NCBI GenBank assembly: GCA_964598885.1
Contig: CAZRES010000079.1
Span: 1-14,327 of the forward strand
DNA length: 14,327 nt
Origin: SURF-33 sp964598885
GTDB taxonomy: Bacteria; Desulfobacterota; Desulfobacteria; Desulfobacterales; Desulfosalsimonadaceae
Direction: 5' to 3'
A model generated the notes under the pieces. That model searched no databases. It saw only the letters and a program-made list of their open reading frames with translations, and was not told the origin of the DNA. How positions within the stretch are numbered: position 1 is the first letter of the stretch; each line of letters opens with the position of its first letter. A program made the translations under genes and the position numbers. This document shows positions 1-7,681 of this stretch, in pieces.

Positions 1-1
1 C

Positions 2-520
2 GTTTTGTTTTCGCTTCTGGAGTCCGGCATCCATGAGTTGCAGATCATCATGGCAGTAACCAATCTCATCAGACGGTTGCTGCTGATCCGAAGTTTTGTA
101 GAAAACAGTTCGCTTACACTTCCGCCTCGGAAAATTTCCTATGACCAGTTTCAGCGCGATATTCTGCCCGCGTCCCGGCAATATGATGCGCGCGCAGCCG
201 CCAAACTGACAACTGCGCCGAAACCGGACAGAGACCTGTCGGAACAAGAGGACAAGGACATTGCTTTCAAAAAAACCGACAAAGCGCCTTCGAAAGCACC
301 AGACGCTTTCCTGCCCGACGATGTCGCGGTGGTTAAAAAAAAGGAACATCCGTATGCGGCCTATTCATTGTTTCTGAAAGCCTTGAAATTTAATACCCCG
401 GAGCTGACAGCGGCCTTTTACGCCCTGAGTCGGGCGGATGTGGCGTTAAAAACCAGTCAACGGTCGCCCCGGGCCATTCTGGAACATCTTATTATCGGGA
501 TTTGCGCGCCGTTAAGCTGA
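2..520 (+). CDS. holA: DNA polymerase III delta subunit, C-terminal part (5' end outside window)
   Basis: This is the C-terminal part of what I read as HolA, the clamp-loader subunit that opens the beta sliding clamp. The frame is already open at base 2 (GTT), so the gene enters from the left and the TTG at 5 is not a real start. The opening stretch VLFSLLESGIHELQIIMAVT has the look of the helical HolA middle/C-terminal domain (a variable residue, then LL..G.H.L.I...L). The end, SRADVALKTSQRSPRAILEH, matches the typical HolA terminus, where an 'AD.ALK' helix is followed by '.P...LE.L...IC'. Between them lies a charged, lysine-rich segment with low-complexity character. The AAA+ nucleotide-fold domain is not in the window. 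No terminator is visible after the TGA, and the next gene starts 67 bp later. Identification rests on recalled family pattern only. Confidence 0.72.
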   Translation, partial: VLFSLLESGIHELQIIMAVTNLIRRLLLIRSFVENSSLTLPPRKISYDQFQRDILPASRQYDARAAAKLTTAPKPDRDLSEQEDKDIAFKKTDKAPSKAPDAFLPDDVAVVKKKEHPYAAYSLFLKALKFNTPELTAAFYALSRADVALKTSQRSPRAILEHLIIGICAPLS

Positions 521-587
521 AATTTTATATGGTGTTGCTGCCATCTGAGCACATCGTTTTGTCTTATCACCAATACTGACTGGTACC

Positions 588-3533
588 ATGGAAAAATTAT
601 CAAAACCGCCGGATGTCGCACCGCCGTCCGGCGGGGTCAAAGAATATGTGGAAGCCCTGGCCGGATCAACGGTATTAGGCCATCGGATCGTCTATCAGCA
701 GGAGTTTCCGGAAAAACCTGCCGTCGTGGTGCCCATCGGTAAACTGGGCTCCGGGCCCATGACGCAGTTATTGAACGCAAACCATATCCGGACCCTTTAT
801 TCCCATCAGTTGAGTGCCATCCGCGCCGTCCGTGCCGGCAGGCATGTGGTGGTGGCCACGCCCACGGCCAGCGGCAAAACCCTGATCTACAATCTGCCGG
901 TAATCGAAAAAATTTCAGCATCCGCGGACACGCGGGCCTTGTATGTGTTTCCTCTCAAAGCCCTTGCCCAGGACCAGCTGCGCACATTCGAACAGATGAA
1001 CGCCGCCTGGAAAACCACCGGCCTGACCGCAGCCATCTACGACGGCGACACCTCCGGCTGGCACCGGAAAAAAATCCGCCAGTCGCCGCCCAACGTCATT
1101 TTAACCAATCCGGAAATGATTCATTTGTCGTTTCTGGCCCACCATGAGAAATGGGCGTCTTTTTTTTCCCGCCTCTCCATGGTGGTTATCGATGAAGTCC
1201 ACACCTACCGTGGGGTTCTCGGGTCACATATGGCTCAGATTTTGCGGCGGTTCCAGCGGATATGCCGATTTTACGGCGCAGATCCCACATATGTGTTCAG
1301 TTCCGCCACCATTGCCAATCCAGCGGGCCTGACACGGGACCTGACCGGTCTTGACGTTAAAGTCGAGGCGGATTCCGGAGCCCCCGTGGGCCGGCGGTAT
1401 TTCATGTTTTTAAATCCCGAGCAGAGCGCTTCGCATGCGGCTATCTTGCTTCTTAAAGCCGCGCTGCACCGTAAACTGCGCACCATTATCTATACCCAGT
1501 CCCGAAAAATGACAGAATTGATCGCCGTGTGGGCGGGAAGTCAGAAGGGGAAATTCGCGGGCCGGATCAGCGCCTATCGCTCCGGTTATCTTCCCGAAGA
1601 GCGCCGGGAGATCGAGCGGAAACTCGTGTCCGGTGAGCTTCTGGCCGTGGTGTCCACCAGCGCCCTTGAGCTCGGCATTGATATCGGCAATCTTGATTTG
1701 TGCATCCTGGTGGGATATCCGGGAACAATGATGGCCACATGGCAGCGGGGCGGCCGGGTGGGACGCCGGGGCCGTGATTCGGCCATTATCCTTATCGCCG
1801 GAGAAGACGCCCTGGATCAATATTTCATGCGACATCCGCAGATGTTTTTTTCAAAAGGTCCCGAGGCAGCGGTCATTAACCCCGACAATGAAACCATTTT
1901 AAAAAAACACCTGGTCTGCGCTGCCGCGGAACTCCCCTTGGAAAGCCATGAGCCGTTTGTCGCCCGGAAAGCGGTCAGCAGAGCGGCGGCGGAACTGGAG
2001 CACGCCGGGTCGCTGCTGAAAAGCGCTGACGGTACGCAATGGTTTTCGGCTTCCCGGGCGCCGCATCGTTACGTGGATTTGCGGGGCAGCGGCGACCGGT
2101 ATGCCATCATATCCGGATCATCCGGTGATCATCTGGGAGAAATCGACGGATTCCGCGCATTTAAGGAAACACATCCCGGCGCCGTCTATCTGCATCATGG
2201 TCAGACGTTTCAGGTAGAACATCTTGACACAGGCACCCGAACCGTTACCGTATCGCCGGCCCGGCCCGTATACTACACCCGGGTGCGAGGCCATAAGGAA
2301 ACCGAGATTTTAGACGTTTTTACGGAAAAATCGGTTTTCAATATCCGGGTCGGTTTCGGGCGGCTCAAAGTGACCGATCAGGTCACCGGGTATGAAAAAC
2401 GCCATATTCACGGCCGCCGTCGCATCAGCGTGATTCCTCTTGACCTTCCGCCGGTGGTCTTTGAAACCGAAGGCATCTGGTTTGTGATACCCTCTCAGAT
2501 CGCTGAAAGCGTGGTATCGGAACGTCTTCATTTCATGGGCGGCATTCATGCCATGGAGCATGCGGTTATCGGCGTCTGTCCCCTTTTTGTTTTAACGGAT
2601 CGCAATGATTTCGGCGGCATTTCCATGCCGTTTCACCCCCAGGTCGGCCAAGCGGCCGTTTTTGTATACGACAGTATCCCCGGCGGCATTGGATTGACAC
2701 GTCAAGCTTTTGAAATCGCCGGTGAACTTATCACCCAAACCCGGGAGCTGATCGCTTCGTGTCCGTGCGAAACCGGCTGCCCGTCATGCGTCCAATCACC
2801 CAAGTGCGGCTCCGGCAACCGCCCCATTGATAAAGCCGCTGCGGCCTATATTTTCGAACAAATCATCACGGGAAAGCCCCCGCAGGAAGGCGTCCGTTCA
2901 TCTCGCCCGCTTGTTGCTGAAGCAGCGGTCTCGCCGGCGCCGGCTCTTTCCTCATCGACGCCGATTCTTTCTAAAACCGTTACATCCGATATTGTCGAAG
3001 ACATCCGTTTCGGCGTGCTCGATATTGAAACCCGCCGGTCCGCCCAGGATGTGGGAGGCTGGCACAACGCCCATCAAATGGGGATTAGTTGCGCGGTTGT
3101 CTATGACTCCCGTACAAAGAATTATGCCACTTTCATGGAAGAGCAGGCCGGCAAGCTGATCGAGACCCTCGGGCGATTTGATCTGATTGTGGGATTTAAC
3201 ATCCGCAGGTTCGATTATCGGGTACTTAGCGCGTATACCTCCGATAAGATGCCAAACTGGCCCACCCTTGATCTGCTCGAATCGATTCATCAACATCTGG
3301 GATACCGGGTTTCCCTGGATAACCTGGCCGCCGCCAGCCTGGGGACGAAAAAATCGGCCGATGGACTTCAGGCGCTGCGCTGGTGGAAAACCGGCAATAT
3401 TGATGCGCTGGTCACCTACTGCCGGAAAGACGTCGAAATTACGCGTCATATCTATCAATACGGACGGGAAAACGGTTATGTACTCTTTCAGAATAAAGCC
3501 GGGCAGGCTGTTCGGGTACCGGTGGGTTGGTGA
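588..3533 (+). CDS. MrfA/YprA-type DExH helicase fused to a DEDDy exonuclease domain
   Basis: Predicted 981-residue DNA-repair protein. Residues 1 to about 760 form a superfamily 2 helicase of the MrfA/YprA (DUF1998) type: Q-motif region near 73, Walker A TPTASGKT near 91-98, DEVH near 202-205, SSAT near 238-241, and motif VI QRGGRVGRRGR near 386-396. A cysteine cluster (CPCETGCPSC...C, near 724-739) fits the zinc-binding DUF1998 end. After a Pro/Ala/Ser-rich linker (about 765-800), residues 805-965 look like an RNase H-fold DEDDy exonuclease: DIE (near 811-813), FNIRRFD (near 869-875) and YCRKD (near 943-947). In Bacillus subtilis the helicase MrfA and exonuclease MrfB are separate neighbouring genes acting in mitomycin-C lesion repair, so a single chain doing both jobs is my inference. 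The ATG at 588 has only a weak ribosome-binding site, but no better in-frame start is apparent. Confidence 0.88.
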   Translation: MEKLSKPPDVAPPSGGVKEYVEALAGSTVLGHRIVYQQEFPEKPAVVVPIGKLGSGPMTQLLNANHIRTLYSHQLSAIRAVRAGRHVVVATPTASGKTLIYNLPVIEKISASADTRALYVFPLKALAQDQLRTFEQMNAAWKTTGLTAAIYDGDTSGWHRKKIRQSPPNVILTNPEMIHLSFLAHHEKWASFFSRLSMVVIDEVHTYRGVLGSHMAQILRRFQRICRFYGADPTYVFSSATIANPAGLTRDLTGLDVKVEADSGAPVGRRYFMFLNPEQSASHAAILLLKAALHRKLRTIIYTQSRKMTELIAVWAGSQKGKFAGRISAYRSGYLPEERREIERKLVSGELLAVVSTSALELGIDIGNLDLCILVGYPGTMMATWQRGGRVGRRGRDSAIILIAGEDALDQYFMRHPQMFFSKGPEAAVINPDNETILKKHLVCAAAELPLESHEPFVARKAVSRAAAELEHAGSLLKSADGTQWFSASRAPHRYVDLRGSGDRYAIISGSSGDHLGEIDGFRAFKETHPGAVYLHHGQTFQVEHLDTGTRTVTVSPARPVYYTRVRGHKETEILDVFTEKSVFNIRVGFGRLKVTDQVTGYEKRHIHGRRRISVIPLDLPPVVFETEGIWFVIPSQIAESVVSERLHFMGGIHAMEHAVIGVCPLFVLTDRNDFGGISMPFHPQVGQAAVFVYDSIPGGIGLTRQAFEIAGELITQTRELIASCPCETGCPSCVQSPKCGSGNRPIDKAAAAYIFEQIITGKPPQEGVRSSRPLVAEAAVSPAPALSSSTPILSKTVTSDIVEDIRFGVLDIETRRSAQDVGGWHNAHQMGISCAVVYDSRTKNYATFMEEQAGKLIETLGRFDLIVGFNIRRFDYRVLSAYTSDKMPNWPTLDLLESIHQHLGYRVSLDNLAAASLGTKKSADGLQALRWWKTGNIDALVTYCRKDVEITRHIYQYGRENGYVLFQNKAGQAVRVPVGW

Positions 3534-3628
3534 ACATCAAAGATGACGTTATATCCAAAATAATATGGATTTAATTTAATATTAATAGGTTATTCAGATC
3601 TTTCTGGATACATGCTTTCACTGATGTC

Positions 3629-3657
3629 TTGCAAATTGTCCTGACACCCTGTATACA
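3629..3657 (+). promoter_or_regulatory. Candidate sigma-70-type promoter for the HD-GYP gene
   Basis: TTGCAA (3629-3634) and TATACA (3652-3657) are separated by 17 bp, each matching four of six consensus positions. They lie in the AT-rich gap after the helicase gene. Transcription would begin near 3664, giving a leader of about 75 nt to the ATG at 3739 but almost none to the upstream ATG at 3670. Prediction by eye only. Confidence 0.35.
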
Positions 3658-3738
3658 GATATTACGGTAATGTCTCGAAGAACACAGTCTATGTTAACTC
3701 CATTTCCGATTACGCATAAGTGCCCTGGAGACGGTGAT

Positions 3739-5295
3739 ATGCCCCGAACCGAGCCCGCCAATGCTTCTCCGGATCATGTCTTGAATGAAAAGATTCGCGG
3801 GGAAATAAAAAAACCGTGGAAGATCATTATCGCAGACGATGAATCCGATGTGCACAGCGTCACCCGGATGGTGCTGGACGATTTTGTTTTTGAAGGACGG
3901 TCTCTTGAATTTTTGAGCGCCTATTCGGCCCGGGAGACAAAAGCGCTGCTGGAAGCACATCCGGACACGGCCATTATTCTGTTGGACGTGGTCATGGAAA
4001 CCGATGACGCGGGACTGAAACTGGTGCGCTGGATTCGCCAGGATCTGAACAATGCCTTTGTGCGTATTGTACTGCGCACGGGACAGCCCGGCAAGGCCCC
4101 TGAAAAACAGGTTATCATCGACTATGACGTGAATGAATACAAGGAAAAAACCGAGCTGACCGTCCAGAAGCTTTTTACCACCGTCACATCCGCCCTGCGT
4201 TCCTACCGGGATCTGCGGATTATCGAAAAAAGCCGCATGGGGTTGGAACAAATTATCAAGTCATCGGCCCATCTGTTTGAGCATCAGCCTCTCAAGGAGT
4301 TTGCCAAAGGTGTTTTGACCCAGTTGATTTCCATTCTCAAACTCGATGAAAATTCCGTTTATCTACAGATGTCGGGTTTCAGCGCCATCAACGACAAAAG
4401 CAACGGTGAGGACTTCATTATCCTGGCAGCGACCGGAAAGTATGAAAGCGCGGTTGATCATTATGTTTCCGATATTTTTCCCGACGATGTCCTGGCCTGT
4501 CTAAAGCAGGCCGCTGCAGAAGAGCGAAGTCTGTTTACGGATGATGTTTATGTCGGATATTTCGGGACCCGGAGCGGCAAAAAAAATCTGCTGTATTTGA
4601 AATCCTGTTCCCATCTGAGCAAACTCGATCAAGACCTGATTCGGATATTTTCCAGCAATGTAGCGGTTGCCTTTGAAAATATCCTGTTAAACCGGGAAAT
4701 CGTGGACACCCACAAAGAAATGCTGATGACGCTGGGCGAGGTCGTGGAAGGCCGATCGCTTGAAGTGGGAAAGCATGCCTTTCGTGTGTCGTTGTTTTGT
4801 CACCTGCTCGCGTTGAAGGTCGGCATGAGTTTTGATGATGCCGACCTTTTGCGCATGGTGGCGCCCATGCATGACGTGGGGAAAGTGGCCATTCCGGACG
4901 CCATTCTTCTCAAGCCTGCCCATCTGACGCCGACGGAATTCGAACTGGTCAAACCCCATACCACCATCGGACATGAGCTGTTCAAATGTTCCCAGCGTTC
5001 CATCATGAATGCCGCAGCCATTGTGGCCCATCAGCATCATGAACATTGGGACGGCACCGGCTATCCCCAGGGGCTGAAAGGCGAAGACATTCATATATTC
5101 GGAAGGATTACCGGACTGGCCGATGTATTTGATTCGCTTTCCCACTGCCGGATTTACAAGGACAAATGGCCTGTGGATCAGGTCATCGCATTTATTCGGG
5201 AACAGCGCGGATTGCGATTTGATCCCTGCCTGGTGGATATTTTCATGGAAAACCTTGACGAATTTATCAAAATCAACGAAGAATATCCCGATTAA
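3739..5295 (+). CDS. Response regulator with DUF3369-type middle and HD-GYP domain (c-di-GMP phosphodiesterase)
   Basis: A 518-residue cytoplasmic signalling protein. Residues 27-150 form a receiver domain: acidic pair DD at 33-34, phospho-acceptor Asp83 in LLDVVM, Thr114 and a Lys in EYKEKTEL. Residues about 160-325 fit the DUF3369 sensory-like region. Residues about 325-515 form an HD-GYP domain with His346, HD at 378-379, HHEH at 433-436 and an intact GYP at 441-443, so cyclic-di-GMP hydrolysis is expected. Such proteins are normally phosphorylated by a partner histidine kinase, but none is encoded next to it. I chose the ATG at 3739 because GGAG lies 8 nt upstream. An in-frame ATG at 3670 would give 541 residues but has no good ribosome-binding site and would add 23 residues outside the receiver fold. 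It stands alone, 205 bp after the helicase gene. Confidence 0.9.
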   Translation: MPRTEPANASPDHVLNEKIRGEIKKPWKIIIADDESDVHSVTRMVLDDFVFEGRSLEFLSAYSARETKALLEAHPDTAIILLDVVMETDDAGLKLVRWIRQDLNNAFVRIVLRTGQPGKAPEKQVIIDYDVNEYKEKTELTVQKLFTTVTSALRSYRDLRIIEKSRMGLEQIIKSSAHLFEHQPLKEFAKGVLTQLISILKLDENSVYLQMSGFSAINDKSNGEDFIILAATGKYESAVDHYVSDIFPDDVLACLKQAAAEERSLFTDDVYVGYFGTRSGKKNLLYLKSCSHLSKLDQDLIRIFSSNVAVAFENILLNREIVDTHKEMLMTLGEVVEGRSLEVGKHAFRVSLFCHLLALKVGMSFDDADLLRMVAPMHDVGKVAIPDAILLKPAHLTPTEFELVKPHTTIGHELFKCSQRSIMNAAAIVAHQHHEHWDGTGYPQGLKGEDIHIFGRITGLADVFDSLSHCRIYKDKWPVDQVIAFIREQRGLRFDPCLVDIFMENLDEFIKINEEYPD

Positions 5296-5405
5296 GTTCA
5301 AAATGTTTCGTCATTTCCCGCCTTGAGTGCGCGTTTTTTAATCAAAAAAACATTGTTTATTATTCTGAACCAATATAGTGCTGTTTAGTAAAATTTTGAA
5401 AAAAC

Positions 5406-5511
5406 TTATGGGCATCGTAAAAGTTAGCCTTTTATGAAATGTTATGCAGATTTCCTGGTTTTGCAGAAAGTTCGAGCCGCAAAACCAAGCGTTTTTTTGC
5501 GACGCCCTCAA
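5406..5511. repeat. Nested inverted-repeat element (about 106 bp) upstream of tetR
   Basis: The outer arms are 5410-5423 (GGGCATCGTAAAAG) and 5494-5507 (TTTTTGCGACGCCC). Thirteen of 14 positions can pair, two of them as G-U, with one A/C mismatch. Two more pairs flank this at 5406-5407 and 5510-5511 after two mismatches. Inside sits a perfect 9-bp hairpin, TGGTTTTGC (5456-5464) with GCAAAACCA (5479-5487), with a 14-nt loop. The layout resembles a short palindromic intergenic repeat or non-autonomous miniature element. Other readings are an operator for the adjacent TetR protein or an intrinsic terminator using the T run at 5492-5498. Only one copy is visible in this window. Confidence 0.5.
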
Positions 5512-5535
5512 CGATGATGCAGGAGGAACAAATCA

Positions 5536-6147
5536 GTGGGCGACAAATCCACTTTCAAACAATTGCGGGAAGATGAGCGGGAAGTTCGGAAGCAGTTGAT
5601 TATCAAGGCGGCGAAAGAGCTTTTTGAGGAAAAATCCTTCCATGAGATCGGCATGCGCGATATCGCCGTCAAAGCCGGCGTTTCCGCCGCTTCCATTTAC
5701 CGATATTTTCCCAGTCGGGACGATCTTTTTGTCGAAGCGCTGATTCAGGATATCAATGAAATCGAACAGCGGTTTCAGCGGCGTTTAAAACATGGAGACA
5801 CTATTGAAGACATCACCCTGGCAGTGGTGGATTATATGATCGACAATGAAGCCGCGTTTCAAATGATGTGTCATTTCATGATCCGGGGGGAACTCAACCC
5901 CCAGGCCTTAAAGAAATTCAACGGTGTCCAGCGGTATTTTTTAAATATGTTCGACAATGTGGTGAAAAACACCGAAGGTTCGGGAAAGCTCCGTCTCAAT
6001 ACCCAGGCGTTTTTCGCCTCCCTGGCCGGCATCGTATTGACCTTTCGGAACTATCCCGGCCGGACCGCCGAAGAAAAACGCAAAGCCATCCACAAGCTGG
6101 CCTTGATCATCATGCGCCAGGGAGCTGAGGCCCTGGACAAGACATAG
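5536..6147 (+). CDS. TetR/AcrR-family transcriptional regulator
   Basis: A 203-residue one-component regulator. Residues about 18-65 form the TetR DNA-binding domain: a helix with AAKELFEEKSFHEIGM, then the helix-turn-helix MRDIAVKAGVSAASIYRYF (about 40-58) and the usual RDDLF continuation. The remaining all-helical part would bind a ligand and dimerise; its ligand cannot be told from sequence. The start is a GTG placed 9 nt after a strong GGAGGA, and no ATG fits better. Its target is unclear: there is no transporter or enzyme downstream on the same strand. The gene runs tail to tail into the RNase Z-like gene on the other strand and overlaps its 3' end by 38 bp. The inverted repeats at 5406-5511 directly upstream are the obvious candidate for autoregulatory binding. 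Confidence 0.88.
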   Translation: MGDKSTFKQLREDEREVRKQLIIKAAKELFEEKSFHEIGMRDIAVKAGVSAASIYRYFPSRDDLFVEALIQDINEIEQRFQRRLKHGDTIEDITLAVVDYMIDNEAAFQMMCHFMIRGELNPQALKKFNGVQRYFLNMFDNVVKNTEGSGKLRLNTQAFFASLAGIVLTFRNYPGRTAEEKRKAIHKLALIIMRQGAEALDKT

Positions 6148-7150
6148 CCCGGTTTTTTGCGGCATCAGCGGCTTCTTTGTAGAAATCGTCGCTGTTGCCG
6201 GCGTATCTGGGAGAAAAGTGAAACAGGGTATAGCGCCTGACTCCCGCGGCCGCCGCGATTTCGCCGGCCTGGCGGGCGGTCAGGTGTTGTTTTTGACGGG
6301 CATGCTGTTTTTCGTTTTCCAGAAAAGCCGCTTCAATAAATAGATGATCCGCTCCCCGAACCAATTCAATGATTTTTTCGCGATTGGACCGGCTGTATCC
6401 CACATCACAGATATAACCGATTTTCTGGCCCCTGGTAATGATCGCCAGTTGTCGGGATAGTTCATCGATCCGCCATGTGGAATCCGTTCCCGATATTCCG
6501 CCGGGTGCATGAATCTCCTGGTGGGGATCCGCGCCCCGGTAAAGGGCGCGCTTGAATTCCTGCAGCCAGGGCCCGGGCAAAAGCCCCAGTTTATCCAGGG
6601 CGTCTTTTCGAATGTTGATGGTAAATTTTTCTTCCAGAGAAAATCCGAGTACGGGCAGACCGTGATCCAATACAGCGCAGGAAACAGAAAATGCCGGTTC
6701 GTCATGAAGCCGCGCGCTCTCCTGCCGAACCTGCGTATCCGTGGGACCGGCAGCAAACCTGTCCCTGCTGGCGTACCGGCGCCGGATCAGGGTATGCTCA
6801 TGAACCTCAACGGCGTTTAATACCAGGCAGCTGGTGTAATTATCCACGAGATTCCAGGTATAGCCCGCCAGCTTTCCCTCCAGATTGGCAAGAAAACCGG
6901 CCGGTCCGTAAAGATAGAGCTGTTTTTCACGACCAAGCAGGATGCGCAGCAGCCGGTCAAAGCCAATGAAATGATCCATGTGGGTGTGCGTGACAAACAC
7001 ATGACTGATTTTTAAAATATCGCGCGGGGACAGAGCGGTAATATCGCCAAGATCCATCAAGACCGCCCGGCGCTGAAAAAGCATGGGGATGAACAGACCC
7101 GGATCATCTTCGGGTGAATTAATCAGGGCGGGATGAAATGCGGGCGGCAT
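6110..7150 (-). CDS. Metallo-beta-lactamase-fold hydrolase, RNase Z superfamily
   Basis: A 346-residue protein with the zinc ligands expected of the RNase Z superfamily: THTHMDH (His55, His57, Asp59, His60), His163 in LDHGLPVLGF, Asp249 in ICDVGYS, His289 in HLTARQAGE, and His311 in HFSPRY. RNase Z cuts the 3' trailer from tRNA precursors. However, the N-terminus here (MPPAFHPALINSPEDDPGLF) replaces the usual first strand ending in LGTG, so this may be a distinct branch with another substrate. The start codon overlaps the stop of the upstream 141-residue gene by one base (TAATG), indicating translational coupling. The 3' end overlaps tetR on the opposite strand by 38 bp. Class assignment is firm; activity on tRNA is uncertain. 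Confidence 0.85.
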   Translation of the reverse strand: MPPAFHPALINSPEDDPGLFIPMLFQRRAVLMDLGDITALSPRDILKISHVFVTHTHMDHFIGFDRLLRILLGREKQLYLYGPAGFLANLEGKLAGYTWNLVDNYTSCLVLNAVEVHEHTLIRRRYASRDRFAAGPTDTQVRQESARLHDEPAFSVSCAVLDHGLPVLGFSLEEKFTINIRKDALDKLGLLPGPWLQEFKRALYRGADPHQEIHAPGGISGTDSTWRIDELSRQLAIITRGQKIGYICDVGYSRSNREKIIELVRGADHLFIEAAFLENEKQHARQKQHLTARQAGEIAAAAGVRRYTLFHFSPRYAGNSDDFYKEAADAAKNRAMSCPGPQLPGA

Positions 7151-7575
7151 TACCTGGAAAGATGGTCGCTAACCGGACGGTGGATACAGGCGTAAATTTC
7201 TTCGTCCGACCCGTAGATATCGATGATGTCTTTGTGTTTGATCAACTGTTCGATGACAAAGGCGGTGACGTAGAGAGTTACGATATGAGGATTGGAAACA
7301 AGCGTGCGGATCGGAGCAATCTGATAATCGATATCAAAGTCCTCGGCCCGGGTCAGCTTTTCAAGACAATATTCGATCTGTTCCTGAAGGGTGCGCTTAT
7401 TATTGGTTTCAACCAGATCACTTTCAATCAGCTTCATGGCAATGGCGTTGCTCAGGGGTTCCAGATGGTCGTAAACGGCGTTAATGGCGCGCCGGCGCTC
7501 ATGTTCGGTGGTGGAGGCGATTCTGGAAAGCAATCGTGACTCTCCGCGATTGCTTGGACGAAATCGTTTTGACAT
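7150..7575 (-). CDS. Conserved-looking hypothetical protein, 141 residues
   Basis: I do not recognise this protein. It is a soluble, mostly helical, charged polypeptide without signal peptide or membrane segment. It has a basic N-terminus (MSKRFRPSNRGESRLLSRI) and a middle rich in Leu, Ile and Glu; there are no metal-binding or nucleotide-binding motifs that I can see. GGGA lies 6 nt before the ATG, supporting the start. Its stop codon overlaps the start of the RNase Z-like gene (TAATG), so the two are probably made together and may work together. It lies 106 bp downstream of recJ on the same strand, with a possible promoter in the gap. Protein-level coding character (stable frame, ribosome-binding site, coupling) is the evidence that it is real. 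Confidence 0.7.
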   Translation of the reverse strand: MSKRFRPSNRGESRLLSRIASTTEHERRRAINAVYDHLEPLSNAIAMKLIESDLVETNNKRTLQEQIEYCLEKLTRAEDFDIDYQIAPIRTLVSNPHIVTLYVTAFVIEQLIKHKDIIDIYGSDEEIYACIHRPVSDHLSR

Positions 7576-7627
7576 ATGCTTTCCCTTATTTCCGATAATG
7601 ATGATTCAATTTTTATAAAACAAATAT

Positions 7628-7655
7628 ATTTAAAATAAATATGTTCTGTTTTCAA
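7628..7655 (-). promoter_or_regulatory. Weak candidate promoter for the hypothetical/RNase Z-like pair
   Basis: Read on the minus strand, TTGAAA (7655-7650) and TTAAAT (7633-7628) are spaced by 16 bp in the AT-rich gap between recJ and the 141-residue gene. Base composition alone makes such matches likely, so support is limited. Confidence 0.25.
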
Positions 7656-7681
7656 GAAAAAAGTCGGTAAAAATGGTTGTC

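Noticed and set aside
5456..5498. Inner hairpin plus T run as a simple terminator for the HD-GYP gene
   Set aside because: It is about 160 bp past the stop codon, and the T run starts 4 nt after the stem and is itself part of the outer inverted repeat. A terminator role is possible but not the best single reading.
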